A stretch of DNA of 11,296 bases from Desulfovibrio sp. GTDB lineage: Bacteria > Desulfobacterota > Desulfovibrionia > Desulfovibrionales > Desulfovibrionaceae. This document shows positions 1-6,588 of the stretch, one piece after another (position 1 is the stretch's first letter; every line of letters starts with the position of its first letter). The notes below the pieces were generated by a model that made no database searches, was not told the origin of the DNA, and saw only the letters and a program-made list of their open reading frames with translations. The DNA lies in assembly GCA_009773975.1 (NCBI GenBank), contig VSMX01000072.1, positions 1 to 11,296 on the forward strand, given 5' to 3'. The position numbers and the translations under genes are program-made.

Positions 1-290
1 TCGCCATACCATGCGAAACAAAGCGCAAGGACAGCTCACGTCCCGTAAAACTCTTTGCCATGCAGTCGGCGCATGAGGAAATTGTAAGGCTCCAAAATGT
101 CAAAAAGCCAGGTTATGGACTTTCCGACAACAATTTCGATGCCATGCATGTGGTGGATTGGGACACCATGATGGTAAGCAGACCTGCGCTCCGGGCTGGC
201 CAGCCGGCGCGACAGACCATTTACCGCAGAATCGGCTATGAAGAGGCAAAAAAATATTTGCCGCGCAAGGCAAAGAAACGGAAAAGATAG
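1..290 (+). CDS. 3' end of an unrecognised protein (5' truncated by window edge)
   Basis: The frame whose first full codon is at base 3 stays open from the window edge to a TAG at 288-290, so this is the C-terminal part (about 95 residues) of a longer gene. The internal ATG at 60 has no convincing ribosome binding site and is unlikely to be the real start. The visible part is soluble-looking, with no membrane segment. It has a stretch rich in Met, Asp and aromatic residues (around 'DNNFDAMHVVDWD') and ends in a very basic tail, 'LPRKAKKRKR', which could contact nucleic acid or be a simple charged tail. I do not recognise the family. An intrinsic terminator 30 bases downstream supports this being a true gene end. 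Confidence 0.6.
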   Translation, partial: AIPCETKRKDSSRPVKLFAMQSAHEEIVRLQNVKKPGYGLSDNNFDAMHVVDWDTMMVSRPALRAGQPARQTIYRRIGYEEAKKYLPRKAKKRKR

Positions 291-319
291 CAGCCCTGTA
301 AAAAGAAAACTCGCATGGA

Positions 320-353
320 AGCCCGGTTCGGCAATTGCGAATCGGGCTTTTTT
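320..353 (+). terminator. Rho-independent terminator of the upstream partial gene
   Basis: An 11-bp stem (320-330 with 338-348, one G-T wobble) closes a 7-base loop. The plus-strand transcript then has a run of six T (348-353). It lies 30 bases after the stop of the partial gene. Read from the minus strand the hairpin is not followed by a T-run, so it probably does not also end the convergent minus-strand operon. Confidence 0.9.
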
Positions 354-407
354 CCGTATATGGAAAATATATTTTACAAACCGCGCGTCTTTCTCTTCGC
401 GTCTGTT

Positions 408-962
408 TCAGGCAATATGCGATTTGTCGGACTGTCCGAATACAACCAGCCTCTGGCCAAAAAAATCGAAATAATTCCAGCCGTCCCGTGATGTGAGACA
501 CGATGCCTTCCAGACGTCATCCGCATTGAAGAGCGGAGGCAGCAATGGGGTGTTGCTCCTGCGAACAGCCAGAATGATATCCTTTACAATGGCGTCCATG
601 TTATCTTCCAAAATCCAGATAAAACCGTCAACCCTGGCCAGCACATCTACCCTGATATCCTCCGCGCTGTTATCGGTAACAAAGAGGAATACAGGAATGT
701 TACTCTTGCTTCGCCGAATATTTGCCAAGACAAGGCGCGCTGCCTGATGATCGGGATCGTTCTCCAGGTTCCAGTCTATCAGGGCGCACTCGATATCGGG
801 GTCAAACAGGATCATGGATTCCTGGGCATCGGTTGCGGTGGTAACCACCATGTTTTCCCGCGAAAGCCTCTTCTCAAGCACTCTTACCAGGCGGCTTTCC
901 TCACTGCCATTCCCACACTGGCCATGAACCAGCATGATCTTCCCGGCTCTATCGGACATCAT
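408..962 (-). CDS. Stand-alone Orn/Lys/Arg decarboxylase 'wing' (N-terminal receiver-like) domain protein; catalytic domain absent
   Basis: This 184-residue protein matches the N-terminal flavodoxin-like wing domain of the fold-type I basic amino acid decarboxylases (AdiA, CadA, SpeC type). Recognisable pieces are the 'IPVFLFV' strand (about 89-95), the hallmark 'VDGFIWILED' (111-120) and the linker 'LLPPLF' (140-145), which in full enzymes leads into the PLP domain. Similarity stops there. About 39 unrelated residues follow, then a stop, so the PLP lysine and the whole catalytic domain are missing; full enzymes have over 700 residues. No other frame downstream restores them. The start is the ATG at 962, 5 bases after AAGGAG, overlapping the upstream stop as ATGA; an ATG at 959 and a GTG at 968 are alternatives. 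It is either a remnant of a deleted decarboxylase or a repurposed small regulator-like protein. The frame is clean and translationally coupled, so I favour a gene that is still expressed. Confidence 0.75.
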   Translation of the reverse strand: MMSDRAGKIMLVHGQCGNGSEESRLVRVLEKRLSRENMVVTTATDAQESMILFDPDIECALIDWNLENDPDHQAARLVLANIRRSKSNIPVFLFVTDNSAEDIRVDVLARVDGFIWILEDNMDAIVKDIILAVRRSNTPLLPPLFNADDVWKASCLTSRDGWNYFDFFGQRLVVFGQSDKSHIA

Positions 963-1387
963 AAGCACTCCTTGCTGTTCAGGGCAACGCCGTTAAGCGT
1001 GTCGATACTGGACGCGCTTGTTCTGAGGTTGCACTGAACCTTTGCGGCCAGAAATTCGGGGGAAGATCTGTCCGCGATACTGGCTTCGGGCTGGGCAAAC
1101 GCAACTTCCCGCGATGTTTCATGGTTGTTCAGGCTGCTGTACATTGTATCGTTCAAGGCAGCATAAAAATTTCTTGTGTCGAGGGCCTGGCTTTCATTTT
1201 CCGCGATCCCTTCGGGCAGCGTGGCGGCCCGGGTCGTATCGGCCAGCACTTCCGCAGGAACGGCATGCCCGCCATAACCAGAGAAATAAAGTTCGCAAGC
1301 AAACCAGAAAATTGAACCGAGAACTACAATGGAACCCAGCATACACATCAGATGCAGCGTATTCGCAAGTGCGCGACGGTAGTTCAT
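959..1387 (-). CDS. Membrane-anchored small protein of unknown function (142 aa)
   Basis: The start is the ATG at 1387, preceded by a strong GGAGGG 5 bases away; a longer in-frame reading to 1459 lacks such a site. Residues 1-9 are basic (MNYRRALAN), residues 10-36 form one hydrophobic membrane segment, and about 105 polar residues follow. By the positive-inside rule the N-terminus is cytoplasmic and the tail periplasmic. Cysteines lie at 15 and 31 in the membrane segment and at 119 and 141 in the tail; the tail pair could form a disulfide. There is no lipobox and no domain I recognise. The stop overlaps the start of the decarboxylase-wing gene by four bases (ATGA), so the two are probably made in coupled amounts. 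Confidence 0.7.
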   Translation of the reverse strand: MNYRRALANTLHLMCMLGSIVVLGSIFWFACELYFSGYGGHAVPAEVLADTTRAATLPEGIAENESQALDTRNFYAALNDTMYSSLNNHETSREVAFAQPEASIADRSSPEFLAAKVQCNLRTSASSIDTLNGVALNSKECL

Positions 1388-1462
1388 GATGCCCTCCAAA
1401 TATATTTGAAAAATCCGGCTTCGAAAAATATGCAGCCTGATATTATTTGCTTTTTTCAAATC

Positions 1463-1528
1463 AGGGCAGGTTTTCCGGTCATTTGATAATATTGTGCAGA
1501 ATTTTTGTATTTGTTCCGGATCTGCCCT
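1463..1528 (-). other. Nested inverted repeat in the intergenic gap of the small-gene operon
   Basis: Two nested perfect inverted repeats face each other: AGGGCAG (1463-1469) with CTGCCCT (1522-1528), and inside them TCCGG (1474-1478) with CCGGA (1516-1520), enclosing an A/T-rich loop of about 37 bases. In the minus-strand transcript this would be a long-range stem between the 69-aa and 142-aa genes. No T-run follows, so it is not a standard terminator. It could be an mRNA stability or processing element. Confidence 0.35.
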
Positions 1529-1559
1529 TAAGAAATTCTTCCATTTTACGATTTACCGG

Positions 1560-1769
1560 CTAGGATGCTGTGATGCTTTCAGCGGGTTTCGGGCCCTGGC
1601 AAATATAACTGGAAGCAGACCTGCGCATTCTGAAACGATTGCGGGACACTGCCCTGGCAGGCGCCACACGGGTTCTGAGTCCCAGGTACAAAGAGGTAAG
1701 AACCAATCCGGTAACTATAAAAAAAATACTCACCTGTATAAAAATAAGGCAGAATATAAAGTTGCTCAT
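1560..1769 (-). CDS. Small single-pass membrane protein of unknown function (69 aa)
   Basis: The start is the ATG at 1769, with a strong GGAGG 5 bases upstream; an ATG further upstream has no such site. Residues 4-31 are almost entirely hydrophobic (one membrane helix). The rest is a basic tail with many arginines (about 32-50) and a Ser/Pro-containing end. The charge pattern predicts a cytoplasmic C-terminus. I recognise no family. It is the first gene after the predicted sigma-54 promoter and lies 172 bases before the next gene on the same strand, with no terminator between them, so they are probably co-transcribed. Its short length leaves some doubt, but the ribosome site and clean hydrophobic pattern support it. 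Confidence 0.6.
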   Translation of the reverse strand: MSNFIFCLIFIQVSIFFIVTGLVLTSLYLGLRTRVAPARAVSRNRFRMRRSASSYICQGPKPAESITAS

Positions 1770-1794
1770 TTTATCCTCCAAAACCATCTAATCA

Positions 1795-1836
1795 TGCCGC
1801 AAGCCCCTTGCTTGCCTCGTAAAGTGGCTTGCAGCA
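1795..1836 (-). promoter_or_regulatory. Leader hairpin upstream of the 69-aa gene
   Basis: GCAAGCC (1799-1805) pairs with GGCTTGC (1826-1832) and the stem resumes after one mismatch as TGC/GCA (1795-1797 with 1834-1836), around a 20-base loop. It sits about 26 bases upstream of the start codon in the predicted 5' untranslated region, so it could affect translation or mRNA stability. No known riboswitch or thermometer motif is recognised. Confidence 0.3.
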
Positions 1837-1878
1837 CCAGTTAACCCTATTTGATTATGTATAATTTTTAATTTTCCG

Positions 1879-1914
1879 GCAGATTGTTTATCTGCTCATA
1901 CATAGTATTGAGCA
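1879..1914 (-). promoter_or_regulatory. Two overlapping dyads at the predicted transcription start
   Basis: GCAGAT/ATCTGC (arms 1879-1884 and 1890-1895, 5-base spacer) is immediately followed by TGCTCA/TGAGCA (arms 1893-1898 and 1909-1914), sharing TGC. They overlap the -12 region and the predicted start site (about 1900) of the sigma-54 promoter. They could be operator half-sites, or the first could fold as a 5'-end hairpin of the transcript. Confidence 0.35.
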
Positions 1915-1927
1915 AAAGACATGCCAG
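1911..1927 (-). promoter_or_regulatory. Sigma-54 (RpoN) promoter, -24/-12 type
   Basis: Read on the minus strand the site is C-TGGCATG-TCTT-TTGCT. It matches the sigma-54 consensus YTGGCACG-N4-TTGCW at every position except C to T in TGGCAC, which is a common variant. The invariant GG and GC doublets are exactly 12 bases apart. Transcription would start near 1900, giving a leader of about 130 bases before the 69-aa gene at 1769. Such promoters need an AAA+ enhancer-binding protein. A near-palindrome, GCATTATGC, at 1986-1994 is a possible but unproven upstream activator site. Confidence 0.6.
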
Positions 1928-2010
1928 TTTATGGCGAGAAGGGGAATGACAAAGACCAATTATTGCAAAAAATAACCTGATAGTGGCATTATGCGGTTTT
2001 ACCCCGGATT

Positions 2011-3870
2011 TCAGGCGAGTTTGCGCAACTTTTCAGCAATGGAGGCGGCTTTGGCCTTTCCTATGCCCGGTATGGAACGCAAATCCTCTTCTGTCGCCGC
2101 AACCATGGCCTCAACGCTGCCAAACTTGTCCCAAAGCAGCCTGGCAGTTACGGGGCCTATGCCCGGAAGACGCATCAACTCGCCTGAAAAAGCCGCGCCG
2201 CGTCTGGCCTTGCGATGCCTGCCAATGGCAAAGTGATGGGTGGCATCCCGGATTTGCTGCAGAAACAGCAATTCCGGCGACCCCTCTCGCAAAGGCAGTG
2301 GATTTGAGCGGCCAGGCACAAAAATGCGATCCGCTACATTGCCCGCGCGCCTGTCGGCATTGCCGTTCTCATCCCTTGCCTTGGCTATGGCCGCAAGGTG
2401 GAAAAGATTGCTCCGGCCAGCATTTTCCAATGCTTTGGAAACGCTGGATAGTTGACCGCGGCCGCCGTCGATCAGCAATAAATCGGGCCAGGGTGGGCCG
2501 CTTTTCAGCCTGCGTTCCACCCAGGCATGCAGAGTCGCGTAATCGTCGCTGCTGTCCGGCATTGAATACACCCGGTAATCTTCCTTGCTGGGCAGGCCGT
2601 CAATATAAACGACAAGGCCGACTCTGGTCTGCTTGCCCCCAGTATGCGATACATCGACACATTCTATGCGCAGGGGAGGTCGGGAAAGGCTCAAAGCCTT
2701 GCCAGTGCGTTCAAGAAGCGTTTCCATGTCCAGATTATGCTGGCGCCGTGCTTCTTCCTTTGCATTGGCCCTGGCCAGATCGACCAGCTGGTTGTCACGG
2801 GAATTTTGGGGAGCCACAATACGCACCGGCCCTTCCCTGCGCTCCGAAAGAGATTGTTCCAGAACAAGTCTTTCGGTTTCTCCGCTGTTTTCCTCATCAG
2901 GCTCTTCGAAATCCCCGGGGATGAAAGGCAAAAGAATGCGCGGCGGAGGTTGGGCCATGGCATAAAACTGATTTAAAAACGAAGACAGCAATTCGGAGGA
3001 ATCGTCGTATTCCAGTGTGGGCCAAAAAAACGCCCTCCCGTCGCTCACATGGCCATTACGCAAAAAAACTATGCCAAGAGCCAGCCCTTTTTCGGCCTGA
3101 TAAAGCCCTATGGCATCCATGTCTTCCGCGCCCGGCAACACAGCCGCCTGACGTTCAACCGTCTTTTCGACAGCCTTGATGCGGTCGCGCATGGTTGCCG
3201 CGCGCTCAAAATCAAGCACATCCGCAGCCATTTCCATTTCCCGGCGCATACCCTGCAAGACAGGTTCGGGATTGCCGGCCAGGATATCGCAGACCTTTTT
3301 CATGGATTTGCGGTATTCATCCTGTGAGGCAAGGCCCATGCAAGGAGCCGGGCATTGGCCCATGTAGTGATACAGGCAGGGGCGGACACGGTTTTTCATG
3401 GCCTTTTCCCTGCAACGCCTGATGGGAAAGGCCCGGTGAAGCAGGCGCCAGGTTTCGCGGGCCGCCATGGCGGATGTGAACGGGCCGAAATAGCGGGCTC
3501 CATCACGTCTGTGATTGCGCACTATCTCCAGGCGCGGGAATTCGTTTTTCGTATTGATGCGGAAAAGAAAGTAATTTTTGTCATCTCGTAAAACAATATT
3601 ATAATGAGGCCTGAATTTTTTTATCAGGTTGGCCTCAAGCAGCAAGGCCTCCTTTTCCGTATTGGTGGTCATGAACTCCAGGCTTTCCGCCCTTGATATC
3701 ATGGCCCTGGTTTTGGCCGGCAGCCCATCCTTGCGAAAATAGGAAAGGACGCGGCGCCGCAGAATGCGAGCCTTGCCCACATAGATTACGCGTCCTTTGG
3801 CGTCCCGATAAATATAGACGCCGGGCGTATTTGGTATGGTGGCTGGGTCCGGTCTTTCCATGGCCAACAT
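2011..3870 (-). CDS. uvrC: UvrC, excinuclease ABC subunit C
   Basis: UvrC makes the two incisions flanking a DNA lesion after UvrA/UvrB recognition. This 619-residue protein is full length for the family. The N-terminal GIY-YIG nuclease (3' incision) shows 'GVYIY' (17-21), 'YVG' (30-32), an Arg cluster at 38-40 and Glu79 in 'EALLLEANLIKKF'. A four-cysteine cluster (153, 165, 173, 177; 'RPCLYHYMGQCPAPC') fits the family's Fe-S site. A UVR motif for UvrB contact lies at about 212-240. The RNase H-like nuclease (5' incision) has 'CVDVSHT' (Asp406), 'DDY' (442-444), 'LIDGG' (Asp468) and 'RDATHH' (His545). Two helix-hairpin-helix motifs end the protein ('LPGIGPVTA' at about 568, 'IPGIGKAKA' at about 600). 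The start is ATG 3870; ATG 3861 is possible, and neither has a strong ribosome site. It appears monocistronic, with no clear terminator after its stop. Confidence 0.97.
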   Translation of the reverse strand: MLAMERPDPATIPNTPGVYIYRDAKGRVIYVGKARILRRRVLSYFRKDGLPAKTRAMISRAESLEFMTTNTEKEALLLEANLIKKFRPHYNIVLRDDKNYFLFRINTKNEFPRLEIVRNHRRDGARYFGPFTSAMAARETWRLLHRAFPIRRCREKAMKNRVRPCLYHYMGQCPAPCMGLASQDEYRKSMKKVCDILAGNPEPVLQGMRREMEMAADVLDFERAATMRDRIKAVEKTVERQAAVLPGAEDMDAIGLYQAEKGLALGIVFLRNGHVSDGRAFFWPTLEYDDSSELLSSFLNQFYAMAQPPPRILLPFIPGDFEEPDEENSGETERLVLEQSLSERREGPVRIVAPQNSRDNQLVDLARANAKEEARRQHNLDMETLLERTGKALSLSRPPLRIECVDVSHTGGKQTRVGLVVYIDGLPSKEDYRVYSMPDSSDDYATLHAWVERRLKSGPPWPDLLLIDGGRGQLSSVSKALENAGRSNLFHLAAIAKARDENGNADRRAGNVADRIFVPGRSNPLPLREGSPELLFLQQIRDATHHFAIGRHRKARRGAAFSGELMRLPGIGPVTARLLWDKFGSVEAMVAATEEDLRSIPGIGKAKAASIAEKLRKLA

Positions 3871-3888
3871 TTAAGCAGATATTTTCTG

Positions 3889-3917
3889 TTGCCAAGACCT
3901 GTCGCGAGTTTTAACAT
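3889..3917 (+). promoter_or_regulatory. Candidate sigma-70 promoter of the MFS gene
   Basis: TTGCCA (3889-3894) and TAACAT (3912-3917) are separated by 17 bases, matching 5/6 and 4/6 of the -35 and -10 consensus. They lie in the 76-base gap between the divergent uvrC and MFS genes. The predicted start near 3924 leaves a short leader to the ATG at 3947. Confidence 0.4.
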
Positions 3918-3946
3918 TTTTCAAAAGCGAAAGTCGGGGAATGGCA

Positions 3947-5176
3947 ATGAGCGTCTTTTATGGTTGGAAAATCGGCACATTATGTCTTGGTGGAAATTTT
4001 CTTCTGCAAGGCGCGGCAATATATGGCATGAACGCTTTCATGGAACCGCTTTGCGAAATCAATGGCTGGACAAGGGCCGCCCTGAATGTAAGCCTGGGGA
4101 TTGCAGCTTTTTTTGGCCAGGCATCAATGCCCATTGCTGCCGCAGTCTCCTCGCGTTTTTCCCTCCGGGCATTGATGGCGCTTGGCGCCATGGCTGGCGG
4201 CCTTGCCACCTGCGCCATGGGTTTTTCCAGTGACCTTACATGGTTTACGCTTTTCCTGATTATTCTCTGGATAGCTTCGCAATTTTGCGGCGGCGTGGTT
4301 GCAAATGCCCTCATCAGCAACTGGTTCAGCCATTATCGCGGCCTGGCCTTTGGCCTGGCCAATTCCGGCTCCTCCCTTTCAGGTATGGTCCTGCCATTTT
4401 GCTGTCTGGTAATGATTCAGTATTTCGGTCTGCGTCCGGCCTATCTGACTCTGGGCATTCTGGCCTGTCTGCTGGCAATACCTTGCGTCTGGATTGTGCG
4501 CAGAACTCCCCAGATGCTTCACTTGCATCCGGATGGAGACAAAACCGATCCGCCCCAGGCCAACAAGGTTCCGACAAATACATCTCTCAAGGCGCTGGCA
4601 AGGCGCCCGGCAGCCTGGTATATCGGGCTGTCTTTCGGACTTGCATTGATGGTTGGGGCTGGAGTTTTAAGCCAGCTCAAGCCGCGTTTTTCGGATATGG
4701 GGCTTGATGCATACACGGCAATAATGCTCGCAAGCGTTGCCGCTTTCAGCGGCACTGCTTCAAAGTATGTCTGGGGCTGGCTCTGTGATAAAACAAACCC
4801 GCTTATTGCGGCCAGAACACTCATGCTGACCAGCTTTCTCAGCCTGCTTCTGGTTTTCCTGCCCCCAAGCCTATGGTTCATGGCCATATATGCCGTTGTT
4901 TTCTCGGGCTGTCTTGGGGGGCTCTGGGTTGTTCTGCCCGCGGTTACGGCCTGGTATTTTGGAAGCGCCAGCTTCCTTGGCGTTTACAAATTCATAGCCA
5001 TTTTCATTCTTGTCCGCTGCCTGGGCTTTCCGGTAATGGGCCTTTCTTATGAACTGTGGGGCAATTATGCCCTGGCCGACATAATCTTTGGCGCAAGCCT
5101 GCTTGTGTCCTTTATTCTGACCATGCTGCTGCATGGCAACAGGGCTGTTGAGAATGATCAATCAATAAAAGATTAG
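3947..5176 (+). CDS. Major facilitator superfamily transporter, oxalate/formate-antiporter-like
   Basis: This 409-residue inner-membrane protein has about twelve hydrophobic segments in two halves. They are separated by a hydrophilic central loop (roughly residues 185-225) that contains 'RRTP' and a Pro/Asp-rich stretch. The N-terminus 'FYGWKI' followed by a small-residue-rich first helix, and 'NWFSHYRGLAFGLANSG' around residue 127, are typical of the OFA/monocarboxylate branch of the MFS, where 'W(F)...RG.A.G...G' is conserved. A small organic acid is the likely substrate but cannot be read from sequence. ATG 3947 is chosen over ATG 3941 because GGGGA (3936-3940) is 6 bases from the former and touches the latter. 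It is a single gene; its TAG overlaps the stop of the convergent DUF711 gene. Confidence 0.88.
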   Translation: MSVFYGWKIGTLCLGGNFLLQGAAIYGMNAFMEPLCEINGWTRAALNVSLGIAAFFGQASMPIAAAVSSRFSLRALMALGAMAGGLATCAMGFSSDLTWFTLFLIILWIASQFCGGVVANALISNWFSHYRGLAFGLANSGSSLSGMVLPFCCLVMIQYFGLRPAYLTLGILACLLAIPCVWIVRRTPQMLHLHPDGDKTDPPQANKVPTNTSLKALARRPAAWYIGLSFGLALMVGAGVLSQLKPRFSDMGLDAYTAIMLASVAAFSGTASKYVWGWLCDKTNPLIAARTLMLTSFLSLLLVFLPPSLWFMAIYAVVFSGCLGGLWVVLPAVTAWYFGSASFLGVYKFIAIFILVRCLGFPVMGLSYELWGNYALADIIFGASLLVSFILTMLLHGNRAVENDQSIKD

Positions 5177-6558
5177 TTCTTCAGGCTGCTTATGGGCGCC
5201 GGGATACGACCGCCAAGGGTGATAAAGCCTGATGCGGTGCCCTTGGGAACAGACATAATCGCTGCCTTACCCAAAAGACCGCCAAAAGAGACTTCCTCAC
5301 CAACGCCCTTTCCGGGCACAGGAATGAGCCTAACGGCTGTAGTCTTGTGATTGATAACGCCGATAGCCATTTCATCAGCAATTATTGCGGAAATGGTTTC
5401 AGCAGGCGTATCGCCCGGAACAGCAATCATATCAAGCCCGACAGAACAGACGCTTGTCATGGCCTCAAGCTTTTCCATGCTCAAGAATCCCTTGCGGGCC
5501 GCTTCCTCGATGCTTGAATCTTCAGAAACAGGAATAAAAGCGCCAGAAAGGCCGCCAACGGAAGATGACGCGAAAGCGCCGCCCTTTTTGACCGCGTCAT
5601 TCAGCATGGCAAGGACGGCAGTTGATCCCGGGGCGCCAATTGAGGAAAGCCCGAGACTCTGAAAAATCTCGCCGACGGAATCTCCGACAGCGGGCGTTGG
5701 GGCAAGAGAAAGATCCGCCACGCCAAAGGGCAGCCCAAGTTCGTTGGCTACCTGGGTGCCAATCATCTGCCCTACCCTGGTTACCTTGTAGGCAGTTGTC
5801 TTTATTACTTCGGCCATGTCAAGAAGGGTAAGAGGGCGGCCGGTTGAATCAAGGCCGCTCTGAAGGGCCCTGTCTATGGCTTTCCGGACAACGCCAGGCC
5901 CGGAAACTCCAACATTGATAACGACATCTGGCTCACCAACGCCAAGATAGGCGCCGGCCATGAAGGGCACATCCTGGGGAATATTGGCAAAAACCACAAG
6001 TTTGGCACAGCCAATGCCGCCGCTTTCTCGGGTTGCCTCGGCCACAGCCAGTATTTGCCTGCCCATAAGGGCCACCGCGTCCATATTGATGCCTGTTCTG
6101 GAAGAAGCGACATTTATGGACGAACATACCCTTTTTGTGGATGCCAAAGCCTCTGGAAGCGCTTCGACAAGATTGGCATCGCCTTTGGCAAAGCCCTTGT
6201 CCACCAGCGCGGAAAAGCCTCCCAAAAAATCAACACCCGCTTCCTCGGCAGCCGCATCCAGGGCCCGGCAAATTTCCACCATTCCCCCGGAACCAAATGG
6301 CGCGCCCACAACGGCAATGGGCGAAACGCTTATCCGCTTGTTTACAATCGGGATTCCATAGCGGGAGCCGACTTCATCGCAGACAGAAACAAGCCTGGAA
6401 GCATATTTGGCAAGCTTTGCCCTGATATTGCCTATAAAAAGGTCAAGATCGTGGCTTGCGCAGTCGAAAAGGCTGATCCCAAGCGTAATGGTGCGAACAT
6501 CCAGGTGCTCGTTCCTGAGCATATTCAAAGTGGATGTTACTTCTCTGTCGGAAAGCAT
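5173..6558 (-). CDS. UPF0210 / DUF711 family protein (annotated elsewhere as 'PFL family protein')
   Basis: At 461 residues this is full length for UPF0210/DUF711, a conserved family of unknown function whose fold resembles the barrel of pyruvate formate-lyase and anaerobic ribonucleotide reductase. Family-like stretches include 'DVRTITLGISL' near the start, 'NKRISVSPIAVVG' (about 73-85), 'DFLGGFSALVDKG' (114-126), the long Gly-rich central region, and 'PGDTPAETISAIIADEMAIG' towards the end. I see no glycyl-radical motif, so enzymatic radical chemistry should not be assumed. The start at ATG 6558 has a purine-rich AGGCAGGG upstream. The gene lies 30 bases after the ACT gene in the same orientation, the usual pairing for this family, and is almost certainly co-transcribed with it. 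Confidence 0.93.
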   Translation of the reverse strand: MLSDREVTSTLNMLRNEHLDVRTITLGISLFDCASHDLDLFIGNIRAKLAKYASRLVSVCDEVGSRYGIPIVNKRISVSPIAVVGAPFGSGGMVEICRALDAAAEEAGVDFLGGFSALVDKGFAKGDANLVEALPEALASTKRVCSSINVASSRTGINMDAVALMGRQILAVAEATRESGGIGCAKLVVFANIPQDVPFMAGAYLGVGEPDVVINVGVSGPGVVRKAIDRALQSGLDSTGRPLTLLDMAEVIKTTAYKVTRVGQMIGTQVANELGLPFGVADLSLAPTPAVGDSVGEIFQSLGLSSIGAPGSTAVLAMLNDAVKKGGAFASSSVGGLSGAFIPVSEDSSIEEAARKGFLSMEKLEAMTSVCSVGLDMIAVPGDTPAETISAIIADEMAIGVINHKTTAVRLIPVPGKGVGEEVSFGGLLGKAAIMSVPKGTASGFITLGGRIPAPISSLKN

Positions 6559-6588
6559 TAAAACCCTGCCTTTGCTATATTCCCTGAA

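Noticed and set aside
100..501. 133-codon minus-strand frame as a frameshifted continuation of the decarboxylase
   Set aside because: The frame contains none of the PLP-domain motifs of the family and crosses the terminator and the partial plus-strand gene, so it does not rescue the missing catalytic domain.
1397..1408. Perfect 12-bp palindrome CAAATATATTTG next to the ribosome site of the 142-aa gene
   Set aside because: It is pure A/T apart from its ends and could arise by chance in A/T-rich spacer; it is too weak to call an operator.
1920..1979. Short plus-strand frame (19 codons) between the small-gene operon and uvrC
   Set aside because: It has no ribosome binding site or recognisable product, and it overlaps the sigma-54 promoter on the other strand.
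2633..2965. Long plus-strand open frames inside uvrC (also 1983-2924 and 3049-3327)
   Set aside because: They lie antisense to a complete, motif-verified uvrC, show no recognisable domain, and arise from its codon pattern.
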